The notes: generated by a model not told the origin, from the letters alone. Positions 45,080 through 56,723 are shown, counted from the first letter of the stretch. The stretch: 64,000 bases of DNA from Mesostigma viride (GCA_009746045.1 RPFO01000744.1:321001-385000), one strand, 5' to 3'. A program made the numbers and translations.

Positions 45080-48000
45080 TTTAGCCATGTACATGTCCGT
45101 CGTGGTCGTAGCACTGTCATGGCTGTGTTTGTCGCGCGCCGGTTGATGGAGGAGGTGCGTCGCCTTCCCCCTGACAGTTTGCCGCTGGTCTTCATTTTTG
45201 TTGACTATATCAAGGCCTTTGACACGGTCCTAGAGCTGGGAGGCTCTTTGGGCCATCCTAGCTTTGGATCGAGTGCCACCTGCGTTTATTGCTGACATTC
45301 GCCGACTGTATGAGGGCTCACAGGCAGTAGTGCGGACCGTGCGGAAGGCACCACCCCACCATTCCCCCTTCACCACGGGGTGTGGCAAGGTTGTGTCCTG
45401 TCCCCATACCTGTTCATTATTGTCGTGGATCACGTCATGCGTCGAGCACGTGCGCGCTTTACTGCTCTTAACCCCTAAATGGGCAGAAATACTGCCGATG
45501 CATCGGCTGTAACTTCACAATTTTGCAAACCAGATGCCATCCAACCCACCCATATCCAATGGCTGTCCTTGGGGGCCAAGCATGTCCATGAGTTGCCCTT
45601 CGGGTTGGTATATCACAACCTTACATATATGCAGGGTAGGCCATGTATAACTGCCGTCAAAGTCAGGGGGGTCAAGACGAGCGTTTTCATTTTTGGTAGA
45701 ATGTGCATTGTGAATTATGTTATAAGAGCTAGGCACCTACCACTTCAGGGATGATAAACAATTAGTTGCTGAACAGTTTGAGCCATTGGGGTCATCATTT
45801 GGGTGGGTATACCAGCAGTTACACCCAGTACAGCCCATAGGGGTACCGGTGGTAAAAAGCAACCAAGGGGGTAGGGGTGGGCATACTACCTACTAATACC
45901 TACTAATATGGCCCCCAACCATGCCACACAATACATTTCCCTTCCACAATGATGGGGAAACATAACTGCATCATCACACTGCCCTTACATGGCACCTATG
46001 TGCAGGTGCCACCTTGTCCATGCACGTAGGTAACGTGGTACGGATACCCTACGCAAGGCATGCATTCTAGGAGGCAGCCACCAACAAACTAGTGATTTTA
46101 AGCCTATTTCAGCCTGCCCTAGCAAGGATAAACTAGGCCTAAGCTGCTATAGCTTGACAGGTGATGGTCAGCACACCTGGTGGCACATGCTGACAATGGG
46201 AAGCTTCTACTCACCGGTTACATGCTTGATGATGCCACAGAGACCAGCCAACTGCCTCACACTCATGCAATATGTGTGTGGGAAATGTATAACAAACATA
46301 TATGGAGGTATTCAAACCCATACAGACTCTAAAACTTATCACCATCACCCTGTGGCAGGTCAACTGACTGATGGAAGCATCTAAGAAGGGTGTTTTAGAA
46401 AGGGGCCAGGCCAGGGTCAAGAAAGAGCATGAATAATGCAAAAAGAATGTGCTACACAAGCTAGAACGTATATATGAACGTCAAACATCGATAGGAAAAC
46501 GATGCTTAAGCTTTACCAGGCATGGATGGCGTTACCTTGGCCCAGGCGGTGGCCGCAAAATGGCGCATTTCGGCACGCCAAAGTTGTGCAGCATGGTCGC
46601 TGGATTCGGCGATTTCTGGCCACCCTTGCACGTTTACGACTACTATGTATCATAAAAAGTACAAAGAAACCAATATATCCTTTAAAATACGCCGGAAAGG
46701 TATTGCTGTCAACGTTTCTATCGTCCGGCCTGATCGCAGTTTTTTCCAGCAAGAACGCTGCCGACACCTATCAAATGGCATTCCCGCGAACCAAAAATTG
46801 GCCTGTATCATCTTTAGGACGTATAAAATCAATTTCCTGAGTTTGGTCAGAAAATTCGAACGAAAACGTAAATGCCATGCGTGGGCGCAAGCCGCCATGG
46901 CCAGGTCGTCGTTTTCCGGAATGCACGTTGTACGCGAAAAAGTACCCTGACCCCTTGTACTTTGACCGACCAGAACACCTCTATAACTTTGTCAGAAGTA
47001 TGCAAACCCTAGTACCATGCTGTGAGGAAAATTATAAACTTTCGATCTTCTCAGCTAAACTTTTCCTAATTCTCAATAGTTTTCGCGGCATTTGGTCCCC
47101 CGAGAAGGGGCCGACGTGTCGGCTGTAACTCAGTTTTAGGCGGAAAATCGGCAGCCAGACCATTTAGGGGTTAAGGGGTTCGAGCCAGGCTTGGACATGG
47201 AAAGAGCATGGCGGGGTTAGACCCATGGCTACCGCCTGGCCGACCTAATTTATGCGGATGACACCACCCTCATCGCGCGCCCCGAGCACATTCAGACCTG
47301 GCTGGACTGTCTGGGCCTGGAGGCGAGGGCGGTGGGGTTGTGAGATTAGTGTCAAAACTGAGGCGATGGTGATTGGGGCCTCCAGTACACCGCCGCTGCC
47401 GCGCCTGCTCGATGGGACGACGGTCCCGTTCCGCGATCGCTTCAAGCTGTTAGGGAGCTGGCTCCCTGACACCGCCGACGATGTGGACACCCGCATCGGC
47501 CTGGCCTGGGCTCGGCTTCGTTCGCTCAACACCTACTGGCGCTCCAAGGGCCTGGGCGACCACCGCAAGCGCATGCTCTTCAAGGTCCTCGTCCTCACGG
47601 TGCTCACGTATGGCGCCGAGGCGTGGACAATCACACCCACACTGGCAGCTAGGCTAGACGGCACAGTCTACAGGATGCTCCGACAGGTCCTGAACGTAGG
47701 GTTTTCCAAGCGCCCATCATCAGTGTCTTTGTATCAGGGCATGCCTCGTATTTCGGACGAGATTAGACAGCGTAGGATATCATTTGTAGGACACCTTGCT
47801 CGCACTAGGCAGGTCGACACCGCCCTTGGTCTCGCCGGCCCCCAGCGGCTTGGCCAGCCAGGGCGGCACATTCTGACCTGGCCTGGCCCCAAGGACATTC
47901 CCAAAAGGGTAGGGAAACATGTCACGAACTACGTACAACAGATGTTGCTGGATGACCTACTGGTCCCAGCCCAGTTTGAATACCGCATCCACTCTCTCTC

Positions 48001-48115
48001 CCTTCTTTGGACTGCCATGCAGAACAAGACGCGGTGGCAGAAGATTGTCAAGGCCGGCTCACACGCCCGACCCTGTGGGCAAGCCCCCTCCCCCCAAGAG
48101 GAGGAGGCGTTTTGA
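45080..48115 (+). pseudogene. YADD-type LINE reverse transcriptase, frameshifted, split by a TTAA element
   Basis: The first part (45085-45467) has RRGRSTVMAVFVARRLMEE, then VDYIKAFDTV (RT motif A) and PPAFIADIRRLYEGSQAVVR, in shifting frames. The 1.7-kb insert at 45472-47170 follows. The RT resumes at 47175 with ADLIYADDTTLIARP (motif C), then a long open frame 47344-48115. That frame contains RFKLLGSWLPD, LTYGAEAWTITPTLAARLDG and RISFVGHLARTRQ, the usual C-terminal half of L2/CR1-type RTs, ending EEEAF. No endonuclease domain is seen upstream. Polymerase activity would need the missing parts. Confidence 0.85.
45472..47170. mobile_element. piggyBac-type (TTAA) DNA transposon, non-autonomous, 1699 bp
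   Basis: TIR CCCCTAAATGG at both ends (inverted at right), flanked by TTAA at 45468-45471 and 47171-47174. The LINE fragment at 36046-36085 reads ACTGCTCTTAAGGGGTTCG straight through, giving the empty site. No transposase is recognised. Part of its right half (about 46820-46925) recurs in reverse at 60897-61025. Confidence 0.85.
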
Positions 48116-48241
48116 CGAGTAGGGCAGTTAGGATAGTTAGATTACGCGGCTCTCCCCTTTCCACCACCCATCAAGGAATATGTGCTACATGATCTCCCAA
48201 CGGAGGCATGTTATAATTTAATTAATTTAATTTAATTTAAT
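48116..48241 (+). mobile_element. 3' UTR and tail of the YADD-type LINE
   Basis: The short 3' UTR ends with TGCTACATGATCTCCCAACG, GAGGCATG and a TTTAATT tail. It has the same hairpin core as the NA and S families. Confidence 0.8.
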
Positions 48242-48286
48242 GTACATGTGTGCCTATGATGTGCCACACTCCAGATGATCATGCAG

Positions 48287-48415
48287 TTAAAATTATATTA
48301 TAACATGCCTCCGTGGGGAGATCATGTAGCACATATTCCATGATGGATGGGGTGGAGGAAGCCGCGTAATCGAACTATCCTAACTCTAAGCTATCTAGTC
48401 TAGAGAATCCTCACT
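48287..48415 (-). mobile_element. YADD-type LINE 3' end fragment, minus strand
   Basis: Tail plus hairpin plus the end of the LINE 3' UTR in reverse, severely 5'-truncated. NA-like sequence lies on both sides. Confidence 0.7.
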
Positions 48416-48419
48416 TGGG

Positions 48420-48766
48420 ACCCCCATGGGTGTTAATTGCATTAAGAATTTAGCCATGCTATGCCTGGTTGTCTCCTTGATGCTATGCCTATATGCAGAG
48501 AGATGCTCTCTGTTGAGAAGCCATGCCCTCGCCCTTGTATAGCTATGATGATCTTCCCCCCCATGACAGGCTCCCCCTTCGCTGGGCATAGCTTGATAGA
48601 TCATGCATGGGGATGCAGGTGCCCTGGTGCACCTAGAGCAAGTGTCGTTTACATTCCCACCCTTGCAGGAAGTAGCTTAGAATGTATTATAGGCCATATG
48701 CCCCTTCTCTAGGCTATGTGCTACATATACTCCCAACGGAGTTATGTTCCTAATTAATTAATTAAA
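48420..48766 (+). mobile_element. NA retroelement 3' UTR copy, plus strand
   Basis: It ends with the hairpin and TTAA repeats and carries the R micro-insertion at 48467-48479. Confidence 0.75.
48467..48479 (+). mobile_element. R-family micro-insertion, 13 bp, 11-bp target duplication
   Basis: The insert GGTTGTCTCCTTG lies between two copies of ATGCTATGCCT (48456-48466 and 48480-48490). The paralogue at 58768-58796 (minus) reads AGCCATGCTATGCCTATGCA, an exact empty site. Confidence 0.9.
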
Positions 48767-48774
48767 GGGGTATA

Positions 48775-49145
48775 TTAATTAACTAATTAGGAGCATAACT
48801 CCGTTGTCTCCTTGATAACTCCGTTGGGAGTGTATGTAGCACATATCCCTGAGAAGGGGCCATATGGCTTTTAATATACATTCTAAACTACTTCCTGCAA
48901 GGGTGGGAATGTAAACGACAAGTTTGCTCTAGGTGCACCAAGGGCACCTGCACCACCATGATGTCTCGGAGCTCAACCCAACTAATTAGGGGGGCCCGTC
49001 GTGGGGGGGAGATCATCATGGCTATACAAGAGCTAGGGCATGGCTTCGATCATCAGAGAGTGACTCTCTTGATAGGCAGGGCTGAGCTAAATTCTTAATG
49101 CATCATCCATGGGGGTCCCATTATAGGCAGGGCGTGGCTAAATTC
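48775..49145 (-). mobile_element. NA retroelement 3' UTR copy, minus strand
   Basis: TTAA-type tail, hairpin (interrupted by an 8-bp R insert at 48807-48814) and 3' UTR in reverse; it continues towards ORF1 sequence at 49150. Confidence 0.75.
48807..48814 (+). mobile_element. R-family micro-insertion, 8 bp, 12-bp target duplication
   Basis: TCTCCTTG lies between two copies of ATAACTCCGTTG (48795-48806, 48815-48826). The copy at 11967 reads ATAACTCCGTTGGGAG without the insert. Confidence 0.8.
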
Positions 49146-49291
49146 TTAATTAAACAACAGCTTGTCCGCCATGTACAAGGTGAGGAGCAGGGGAGCGGGG
49201 CCAGCCTTACCCCGCACCCGGGGAATTAGGCGGGCAGCCGACATCCGCAGCTCACCAGTGAGTTGCATGGGGGCAAGAATGTCGCGCTTAA

Positions 49292-51608
49292 GGGGACTCG
49301 CACGTCCAAAAGCCTGAAAAACTGACTTTAATGAATATCAATTCCAATGCACTTGGGAACCATCTAATGATGATCGAGTACCATAAATATTATGTTTGGA
49401 CATTCATACCACCACTTGTTGGGAGTACTACCCCCAACCACGCACCGGTGGCGAGCTAAAAATAGAAAAAGACGCTACTTATGAGATATTTTGCCCAAGA
49501 CAAACCACTTATCCAAATTGAATTAAATTAAAAAATTAAATTATAACATGCCTCCGTTGGGGGGTCATGTAGCACATATATTCCTTGATGGGTGGTGGAA
49601 AGGAGAGAGCCGCGTAATCTAACTATCCTAACGCTAAGCTACCTAGTCTAGAAAAATCCTAACTGCCCTACTCGTCAAAACGCCTCCTCTGCTTGGGCAG
49701 AGGTGGCTTGCCCACAGGGTCGGGCGTGTGAGCCAGTTGACAATCTTCTGCCACCGCGTCTTGTTCTGCATGGCAGTCCAAAGAAGGGAGAGAGAGTGGA
49801 TGCGGTATTCAAACTGGGCTGGGACCAGTAGGTCATCCAGCAACACCTGTACGTAGTTCGTGACATGTTTCCCTACCCTTTGGGGAATGTGCACCAGGCC
49901 AGGACAGGTCAGAACTTATCCAAATGACATGCCCATACATTCCTGCAAAGTTCCCCCACTTCTAAAAAATCTGGGCTATCTATTCACATGGCCAAAATAA
50001 TCACATTTTGAGTTATTAATTTCCCCGCAAAATGGGTACTTTTTTGAGCCAAAAAAAAATAAATCAAATCATCAACACATCGAATTGGATCATCCATACA
50101 TTCGAAATTCCACTGAGTGGGGGGAAACACAACCCCAAAGTTTGAGCTCATTCTGACAAGCGTAGCTCAAGTTATTGATTTTCCTGTGATGCCACCTGAG
50201 TAGACGCTAAAAGAGAATTGAGCTAGTGCTGAGCCAAAATGACATGTGTTTTGCCACCCTAGACACCCAAAAACATGCCCACTTTGATCACGGAATGTGA
50301 GGAGGATGCCCGGTGCGTCATACGCCCCACCCCGCCATCGGCACAGCCAACCTTGCGAGTCTACCTTTAACAACAAGGCTGGTAGGACGACACGCCTGAG
50401 CAGCATATGCAATGCCTATCTCAGGCTGATAATGTGTGCTTTTGTGCCAACAACCAAGTTGTTCCACCCAACAATACATTAAAAACCCTCTTCCAAAATG
50501 CCCAACAAGCCGGACACATGGAGGACCACACACGCAGTATATAAAGAGAAAATAAGCTGAGTTCTTATCCAGCAACCCGTGGCTAGCTGCTGTGGCTAGC
50601 ATTACAAAGGCTATCATTTACTCAGTGGGAAAGGTGAAGAGAACATTGGAACAACCTACCTGACGCATGTGCCACCAACGCATTGTGTCCAGCAAAATGC
50701 ACACTGCCTCCTTTCTAGCAAGCACGAGCCACTTCTTTAGGAGACAGGTGCCAGCTCGTCAGTGTCTGGGGACAATATTGATGCCGCTGCTTAGGAAGAC
50801 CGCGTGAATTTCCTCGAACACAACTGTCTATACCGCAAAAGATATTTCAGAGAAGCATGGAAACAAAAGCACGACACCTTCCCGACAGGTTGTGGGCCAC
50901 GCGCTGCAGCAAGCCAGCCGCGTCACAGACGAACTGGCTAAAAAGCATCCAGGATTCTAACGATGCAGCGCCAGGACCCGCAACTTCATGGCAGCATCTG
51001 GCCGGAAAGAAGGCGAAAAGCTTACGTCTAACGAGCCAAGAAAGCAGGAAAACGCTAGCTATAGACGTTTTATACAAGAACGCACCATAACGGGCGTTTA
51101 TTCGTGCCCAGGCGCACAAGAAAGGTCAGCCTTTCATGGAGAGGTCGGGCGCGCATCGCGCAGGCCTAATGTTATCGTACCGCAAAATGACGGGAAAGGT
51201 AAATAGAAGCAGCGGGAAATTTACGGATTTAGAAACATCATTAAACTAGCTTCCATTACGACCATCAAAGCTGGTAACAATCGACAATCACACGCGCAGG
51301 CATCCATTATACTTAATTCATCCCGACAGAAATTCAGATCGGACCCCCCCTGCCGATGGTAAAGAAAAAAAGCCCGCGACATTACAGATCGCAACCATCC
51401 CACCATAAAGTGGAATCAGTAACTAATCGTCTCCAACAATCGAGCAGGTTTTCTGCCTTCCGCGTGCCAATTTGTCACGTTTCGTGTAAAAGCAGTCGCC
51501 ATGGCCACTTCCGCAAGGGTTGCGCGCACCGTGCACCCACTTTTCACGGTCCGGAGGGGTACCGCGGAAATTTTTTGGCGCGGAAAATATTCGCCGCGCC
51601 GAGTCCCC
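49292..51608. mobile_element. TTAA-flanked non-autonomous DNA transposon, copy Y2
   Basis: TTAA at 49288-49291 and 51609-51612; termini GGGGACTCG inverted. The ORF1 paralogue at about 37485 gives the empty site. About 1.9 kb without the nested LINE fragment at 49518-49913; no transposase ORF. Confidence 0.8.
49518..49913 (-). mobile_element. YADD-type LINE 3' end fragment nested in Y2
   Basis: Tail, hairpin and the last 85 or so RT codons in reverse, with a perfect 11-bp target duplication ACTTATCCAAA at 49507-49517 and 49914-49924. Confidence 0.9.
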
Positions 51609-51931
51609 TTAAGTGCCGTGAGAAGAGTCGTCGAGGTCTCGTCTGCCGGCTGGTCGAAGTGCTTGACGATGACATTGTGGCTGCGCTGGGTGCGGTCGGC
51701 CTCCTCGCGGAGGTCGAGGGCTTGTTGCTTATAAAGCTGTGCCGCGATGGTGGAGGTGGTGGAGTTGGCGTGGTGCTCAAGTGAGCAGGTCCGCCCAGGT
51801 CTGGGTGCCAGGGAGGACATCGCCGGTTGGGCCAGCGGGGGCTGGCTTGGCGGCAATGTCCTTCACCGCCTGGGCGGTGCATGAGGCCTGCGGTGTTTTG
51901 CAGGACCTCGATGGGGATGGCGTTGTCCTCG

Positions 51932-52200
51932 AGCCTGCCGTCATCTCTTCCGTGTTTTCGAGTCGTTCAGGATGATGAATATGAATGGAGATGGAAATGT
52001 GTAGCATCGTTCATTGAAATTATGGCTGGCTTACGTGAAGAGCGACTAGACGACCTAGACGGTGGGGCCGGAAACAGCTTGCTTGATCAGGGTGTGTGTT
52101 TCGAGCCTAATTGGCCGGGAGTGTCTAGTGGTGAGCACAATTGCTGCGATAACTCTCCCACCATTTACGAGGATATACAGAATATCAGTATGCGGTGGCA
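51932..52200 (-). mobile_element. R-family element, partial copy
   Basis: About 90% like the copy at 58150-58482 in reverse, but lacking the last 60 or so bases of the 3' end. It ends just beyond the LRR gene stop codon. Confidence 0.7.
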
Positions 52201-52233
52201 CTTGACTAAATAACTAGACGTTTCATCCACCAC

Positions 52234-54012
52234 CTAGTCTTTAAATGCACTCTGGGTGGTTTCACACCACCCAAAACCTTGCTGCCTGAGAACAGAAATG
52301 CCCTCCTCCGCCACTTGGCAATTCCTCAGTGACAGGCTGACCAACTGAGCGCATTTGCGAGCCACCTGCACCACCGCCTTTTCCGTGACCAGCGTATTAC
52401 TAAAGCCTAGTGACTGGAACTGGTGCCCTCTCTTCTGGACGAGTCTTGAGACATCCCCATCCCTCACAAAGTTGCCACCCGCCTTCAACACGCGCAGCCT
52501 CACGCTGTACCGGCCGAGAGCCGCCATGGCTGCCCTCATCTCAGTTAAAAACGACGTCACGTTCAAGTACTCCAACTGCGGGCATCCCTGGGCGAGCGCT
52601 GCCAGGCTCCCATCAATGTCTGGGTGATTCCAGGGACGTGGACGGCCCCAAGCGCTGTACAAGGGCGTAGAGTCGATCTCCCGGCCCATGTCCAAGTATC
52701 GGAGCTCGCGACAGCTGGCGGCAATGGCATCAATGCTGGCCGCCGTAATGCCCGATCGCCGGAGCACGAGCTCCCTCAGCCTCCGGCATTGCTTGGCCAC
52801 CTTGGAGATGCTGGCGTCTGTCACTTGGAAGCATTCCGCGACCGACAGGTGGCGCAACCGCGGGCACTTGTCTGCCACCGCTTCGATGCCTTCATCGGAG
52901 ACGATCGTGCAGCGCGCCACGTCCAGGAACTCGAGCTGCGGGCAGTAGTGCGCGGCCGTCAGCACAGAATCGTCCGTGATTTCGGTCAACCCCGCCAGGT
53001 TCAGCCTGCGGAGATTCCCGCAATGTTCCACGAGCGAGCGAATTCCTCGATCCCACACCCTGGTAGAAAACAGCGGCAAATCCACCCATCGGAGGCGGGG
53101 GCAGCCCTCTCCAATCTGTCTGATGCCGACGTTTGTGACACGATCGCAGTTGGAGAGGCACAGCCGCCGCAGGCGGTGGCAATGCGCCGCCACCTGCGTT
53201 AACCCATCATCCGTCACTTGCGTGTAGCCCACGTCCAGCTCCTCTAGCTGATGGCAGTGGCGGCCCAGGGATGCCAGACTGGCATCTGTCACCCGTCTGC
53301 AGTAAAACACTGCCACACGCAACAGCCCTGGGCAGGATGCAGCCAAGGACGTGATGCTGGCATCCCCCACGTCACAACCTGACACGTCAAGGGCGATGAG
53401 CTGGCAGCAGGTTTGGGCAATCGCAATCAAACCGGCATCCGTAACAGTTACACATGCCGACACGTCAAGGCACGTGAGTCCACGGTATCTGGCTGCGATG
53501 ATCTCCAGGGGCGGCATTCCCTTGGTGTTTTCCTCGTGTTCGGACCACAGCCTGGAACGGAGCCAGCGGTCCCTCATCTGCCAGGGTGCACCGGGATATG
53601 CCCGAGATGCCACGCTCAGCGTGGTCAAGTTAGGGCACTTGGTCAGCAGCCAGGTCAGCGCGGCCTCGACAGGCTTCCCCGTCCGGCTCCCCGCAATGTC
53701 CTCGCCGAACAGATCGGTCAAGTGGAGGAGGGATTCGTCCGCCGCGGCTCGAAAGGAGCGGCACGTGAGCCGCAGCCGCACGCGGTCGGAGACGGGGAGT
53801 GAGGCCATCACCTGGGCGCCAACGCCGGGGACGGCCATGACCTGTTCCAGAGTCACCTTGAGGGCGGAACGAGTCAGCATGGTTAGAGTCGATACGCACC
53901 GTGCAAAGCCGGGCAAGTGGGACGCTTCCGCGTCGGCGGTGATCTCTGTCTTAGTGTCTCGGCAATGGCGGGGTCTGGCACTTGGGTCGGAGATTGAAGG
54001 TGGATGGGTCAA
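52234..54012 (-). CDS. F-box-like / cysteine-type leucine-rich repeat protein (FBXL2/Grr1-like)
   Basis: The protein has 592 aa in a single exon. An F-box-like segment is at about 55-97 (VMASLPVSDRVRLRLTCRSF). From about 125 there are roughly 16 LRRs of the cysteine-containing type, with the repeated pattern CPGLLRVAVFYCRRVTDASL and LEELDVGYTQVTDDGL. Such proteins are substrate receptors of SCF ubiquitin ligases: the F-box binds Skp1 and the LRR arc binds the target. The start MTHPPS is the first in frame; an alternative, MLTRSAL, lies 44 codons in, directly before the F-box. The F-box is weak, so a free LRR (AMN1-like) protein is possible. Absence of introns contrasts with the two other genes. 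The 3' side is crowded by retroelements. Confidence 0.85.
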   Translation of the reverse strand: MTHPPSISDPSARPRHCRDTKTEITADAEASHLPGFARCVSTLTMLTRSALKVTLEQVMAVPGVGAQVMASLPVSDRVRLRLTCRSFRAAADESLLHLTDLFGEDIAGSRTGKPVEAALTWLLTKCPNLTTLSVASRAYPGAPWQMRDRWLRSRLWSEHEENTKGMPPLEIIAARYRGLTCLDVSACVTVTDAGLIAIAQTCCQLIALDVSGCDVGDASITSLAASCPGLLRVAVFYCRRVTDASLASLGRHCHQLEELDVGYTQVTDDGLTQVAAHCHRLRRLCLSNCDRVTNVGIRQIGEGCPRLRWVDLPLFSTRVWDRGIRSLVEHCGNLRRLNLAGLTEITDDSVLTAAHYCPQLEFLDVARCTIVSDEGIEAVADKCPRLRHLSVAECFQVTDASISKVAKQCRRLRELVLRRSGITAASIDAIAASCRELRYLDMGREIDSTPLYSAWGRPRPWNHPDIDGSLAALAQGCPQLEYLNVTSFLTEMRAAMAALGRYSVRLRVLKAGGNFVRDGDVSRLVQKRGHQFQSLGFSNTLVTEKAVVQVARKCAQLVSLSLRNCQVAEEGISVLRQQGFGWCETTQSAFKD

Positions 54013-56723
54013 ATAGCAGCTCTTTGCTGCTTTTGGTATGATGACTGCTAAGTGTTTTGTCCGTGCTCGTCTTCAGGCCCGGAGCAGCTTTCCTACCATG
54101 TGCATGGGTACGATACGTTCCCCTTCAAGAGCTCACCTCGGCCCCCACTGTGATGAGTGCGATCCCGGCTATCCGCGCAAGTTCTTAAAATCTCTCAGCA
54201 TACCGCATACGTAGAAATATATGCTTGCGTAAAGACGTTATTCTATTTTTTTAGCTTGCGGCAAATCGCATTCGATGGCTGCTCGTTTGCCTGTCAGTGC
54301 TCAGTGTTGTCCTGCATCTTCGATATCCTCCTTCACGCCCTCGCTAGCTATAGCCCACGCGCGAATATGAAGTTCCGAATTCCGACCCTTCCCTGACCCT
54401 AAGAATTTGAAGTACTGTGAAAACAGTCGAACACCGTTGATCCATATACGAAGGCAAAATGAAAAAAGTTAAAACGTTAGCCGCCGACAATCTGGAGCGT
54501 CCGATGATGGATCCAACGGACGCGATAAACCCGCTAAGTTAGCGGCTCGGGTCGTCCGTACAAATACTAAATCACCAAACAACCAATACAAAACAAGCAA
54601 ACTACGGAAAACAAACGGCCTTCGGCCCCAACCGCATAGACGCGACGCGAGGGATTGGGGCCGTCGGATGGTGGAGGCGTTGTCCCCAACCCGAGGGGCG
54701 ACGGGTTGACTGGGGTAAAGGTGGCGCAAGCCACCGGAGGTGGGAGGGGGCGGCCACGTGCCTGTGGCGCTGTGGAACAAGACGCCTTGTTGCTAAGCAT
54801 GCAAGTTATCATTAATTGCAATTCGATAGATAAGGCATTTTATCATGGATTTTCTCCAGAGCTTGACAGTGTTTGTCGTGGACGACTGGTCCAATCCAGT
54901 AAATCAAGGGTCGGCATTACTATCGACTGTTCCTTTGGATTGCTGCATTTGCCAATTTAGCTTCACTTCGAAGAGTGATATTGCCTAGTTGTTATGTTGC
55001 CAGGCGGAGCAAATGTTGCCAGGCGAGTTACCGTCGACTGTGCTCGTCATCACCTTGCAACAGTAGTAAGTTTTCCAAAGGAGCGCCAATAACTATTTTT
55101 TATCGTGATTGCGCGCGAAACACCAAAATATCTGCCAGTTGAGTTGAGTTTGAGAGTTTTTCCCGCGCCGGTGGTCCGACAGGGTTATTATCTGCAGGTG
55201 GGTCTCGAGTGGCGACAACGCAGGCCAGACGGCCAGACCAGGACACCAAGTCAGAAAAGACCTTGACCACTCAGGCCTGACCGCCTGAGGCCAGGCCTAC
55301 CGGAATGGGGAATAGTGAATACCCCAAACCGGCTATTTACCATTTAGTACCCTACTAGGCATGAGGCAGCCCTTATATATAAGATACTAAATTACTATGA
55401 TTGAGGCTCAACGGTCTGCCACTAATCCTTAATTATGTATTCCTGTAGCCACATCGTATTCCTGTAACAACTTCCATTTCGGAATGATATGACAGCAAGT
55501 TAGCTCGTAAGCTCGTGCGCCTTATATCGGGGCACAAGATCTACCGTAGGTAGAAAACCTCGCCGAAAATAATTATAATGCACTAGAAGAATGTCAAACC
55601 TGAAAGCCGACATATCATGCCTAACGCTATGACATAATAATGTAGGACAAAATGTATTGCCAGCCCTCCAAGTTTGCCATCACGCGACGTCGCCTGCATG
55701 CACCATGGCATAGTGCGAGGAGCCGACTGACTCTTAACCTGTGCATTGCGCCCAACAGCCCGCTTGGATACATGCGTTCAAAGCAATTTATATAACTTTG
55801 CAACAAATTTTGCTGTGGGAGGGCAGCCAGCACCGTCTGCAGGTTGTTCTACATAATGCACTGCGTCTACATGGTGTATTCCCGGTATTTCGCGGCATTT
55901 CCTACAGCTGACGGGAAGCGGCGTCCGTTAACTAGTTTTTGCTGACTCAGTTGCAACAACACTGTTGGAGGCTTTCAGCCAAAGCGGCGCTGAGTGGGAT
56001 GAGAAACGTGCAATTGGAAAGCAGCTTCGGCGCCGGCATAATGGCGTTGAAGCCTGTAACAAGAATCCTGTGGGCATGTTTATGAACTCACATTTTGGAT
56101 CGCTCGTTTCAGACATCAATCACGCGTATCGGCTTGGCATCTGATCCACAGTCCGGTTGAGTCTATTGATATAGTACATGCTAAGATTATTCAGTACTCG
56201 CATATACAGTACAGTATACGAGCGTGCGGTTTTACACTGACATCTTGTGTGTGCCTTCGTCACCCACAAGACACGCTGAAACGTCTGTCATGGTTGGACA
56301 ATAACATAAATACACGGTATTCATTCGGACTAATGCCACTAGGGCTTCGGAGTTTTTACACTCGTGTTCCATGAGCAATCTTGGTGCTTTTAGCAGATAT
56401 GCTAACCGTGCTTGGCAGAACCCATACTTCGCATGGAAGGTGCTAACACTGGAGGTTGTATATGACGTTGTAAATGATGTTCATTATCATTTATACATAC
56501 CATTTGGACTATCATTATCATCCAGCCATTATGAATTTTCCGCGCTTTGCAAAGGCCCGCGCCTGCTTGCCTCTAACCCCCCCGGGAATTCGAAGAAGAA
56601 CACAACACGTCGCGCTGGCCACGCAGTACCATCCGTTCTGTATATACTCTCTGTTCTGCATATATCTGTTGCTTACCTTGCTTGCTGCTGTCAACTGCGC
56701 AATGAGCTGGCCCATCCGTATTG
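54013..56723. other. Intergenic region without recognised genes
   Basis: It presumably contains the LRR gene promoter near 54013-54400. No domain-bearing ORF is seen on either strand. 55200-55310 has a cluster of CAGGCC/GGCCAG short inverted motifs. Confidence 0.4.

Larger units (their letters stand above)
49146..51931 (-). pseudogene. LINE ORF1 copy, minus strand, split by TTAA element Y2
   Basis: ORF1 C-terminal sequence is at 49150-49291. The N-terminal/middle part (coiled-coil region, LDLREEADRTQRSHNVIVKH) is at 51609-51931. The break falls at TTAA within the codons that read FKRDILAPM in the paralogue at 37490. Its 5' end is replaced by R sequence at 51932. Confidence 0.75.
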
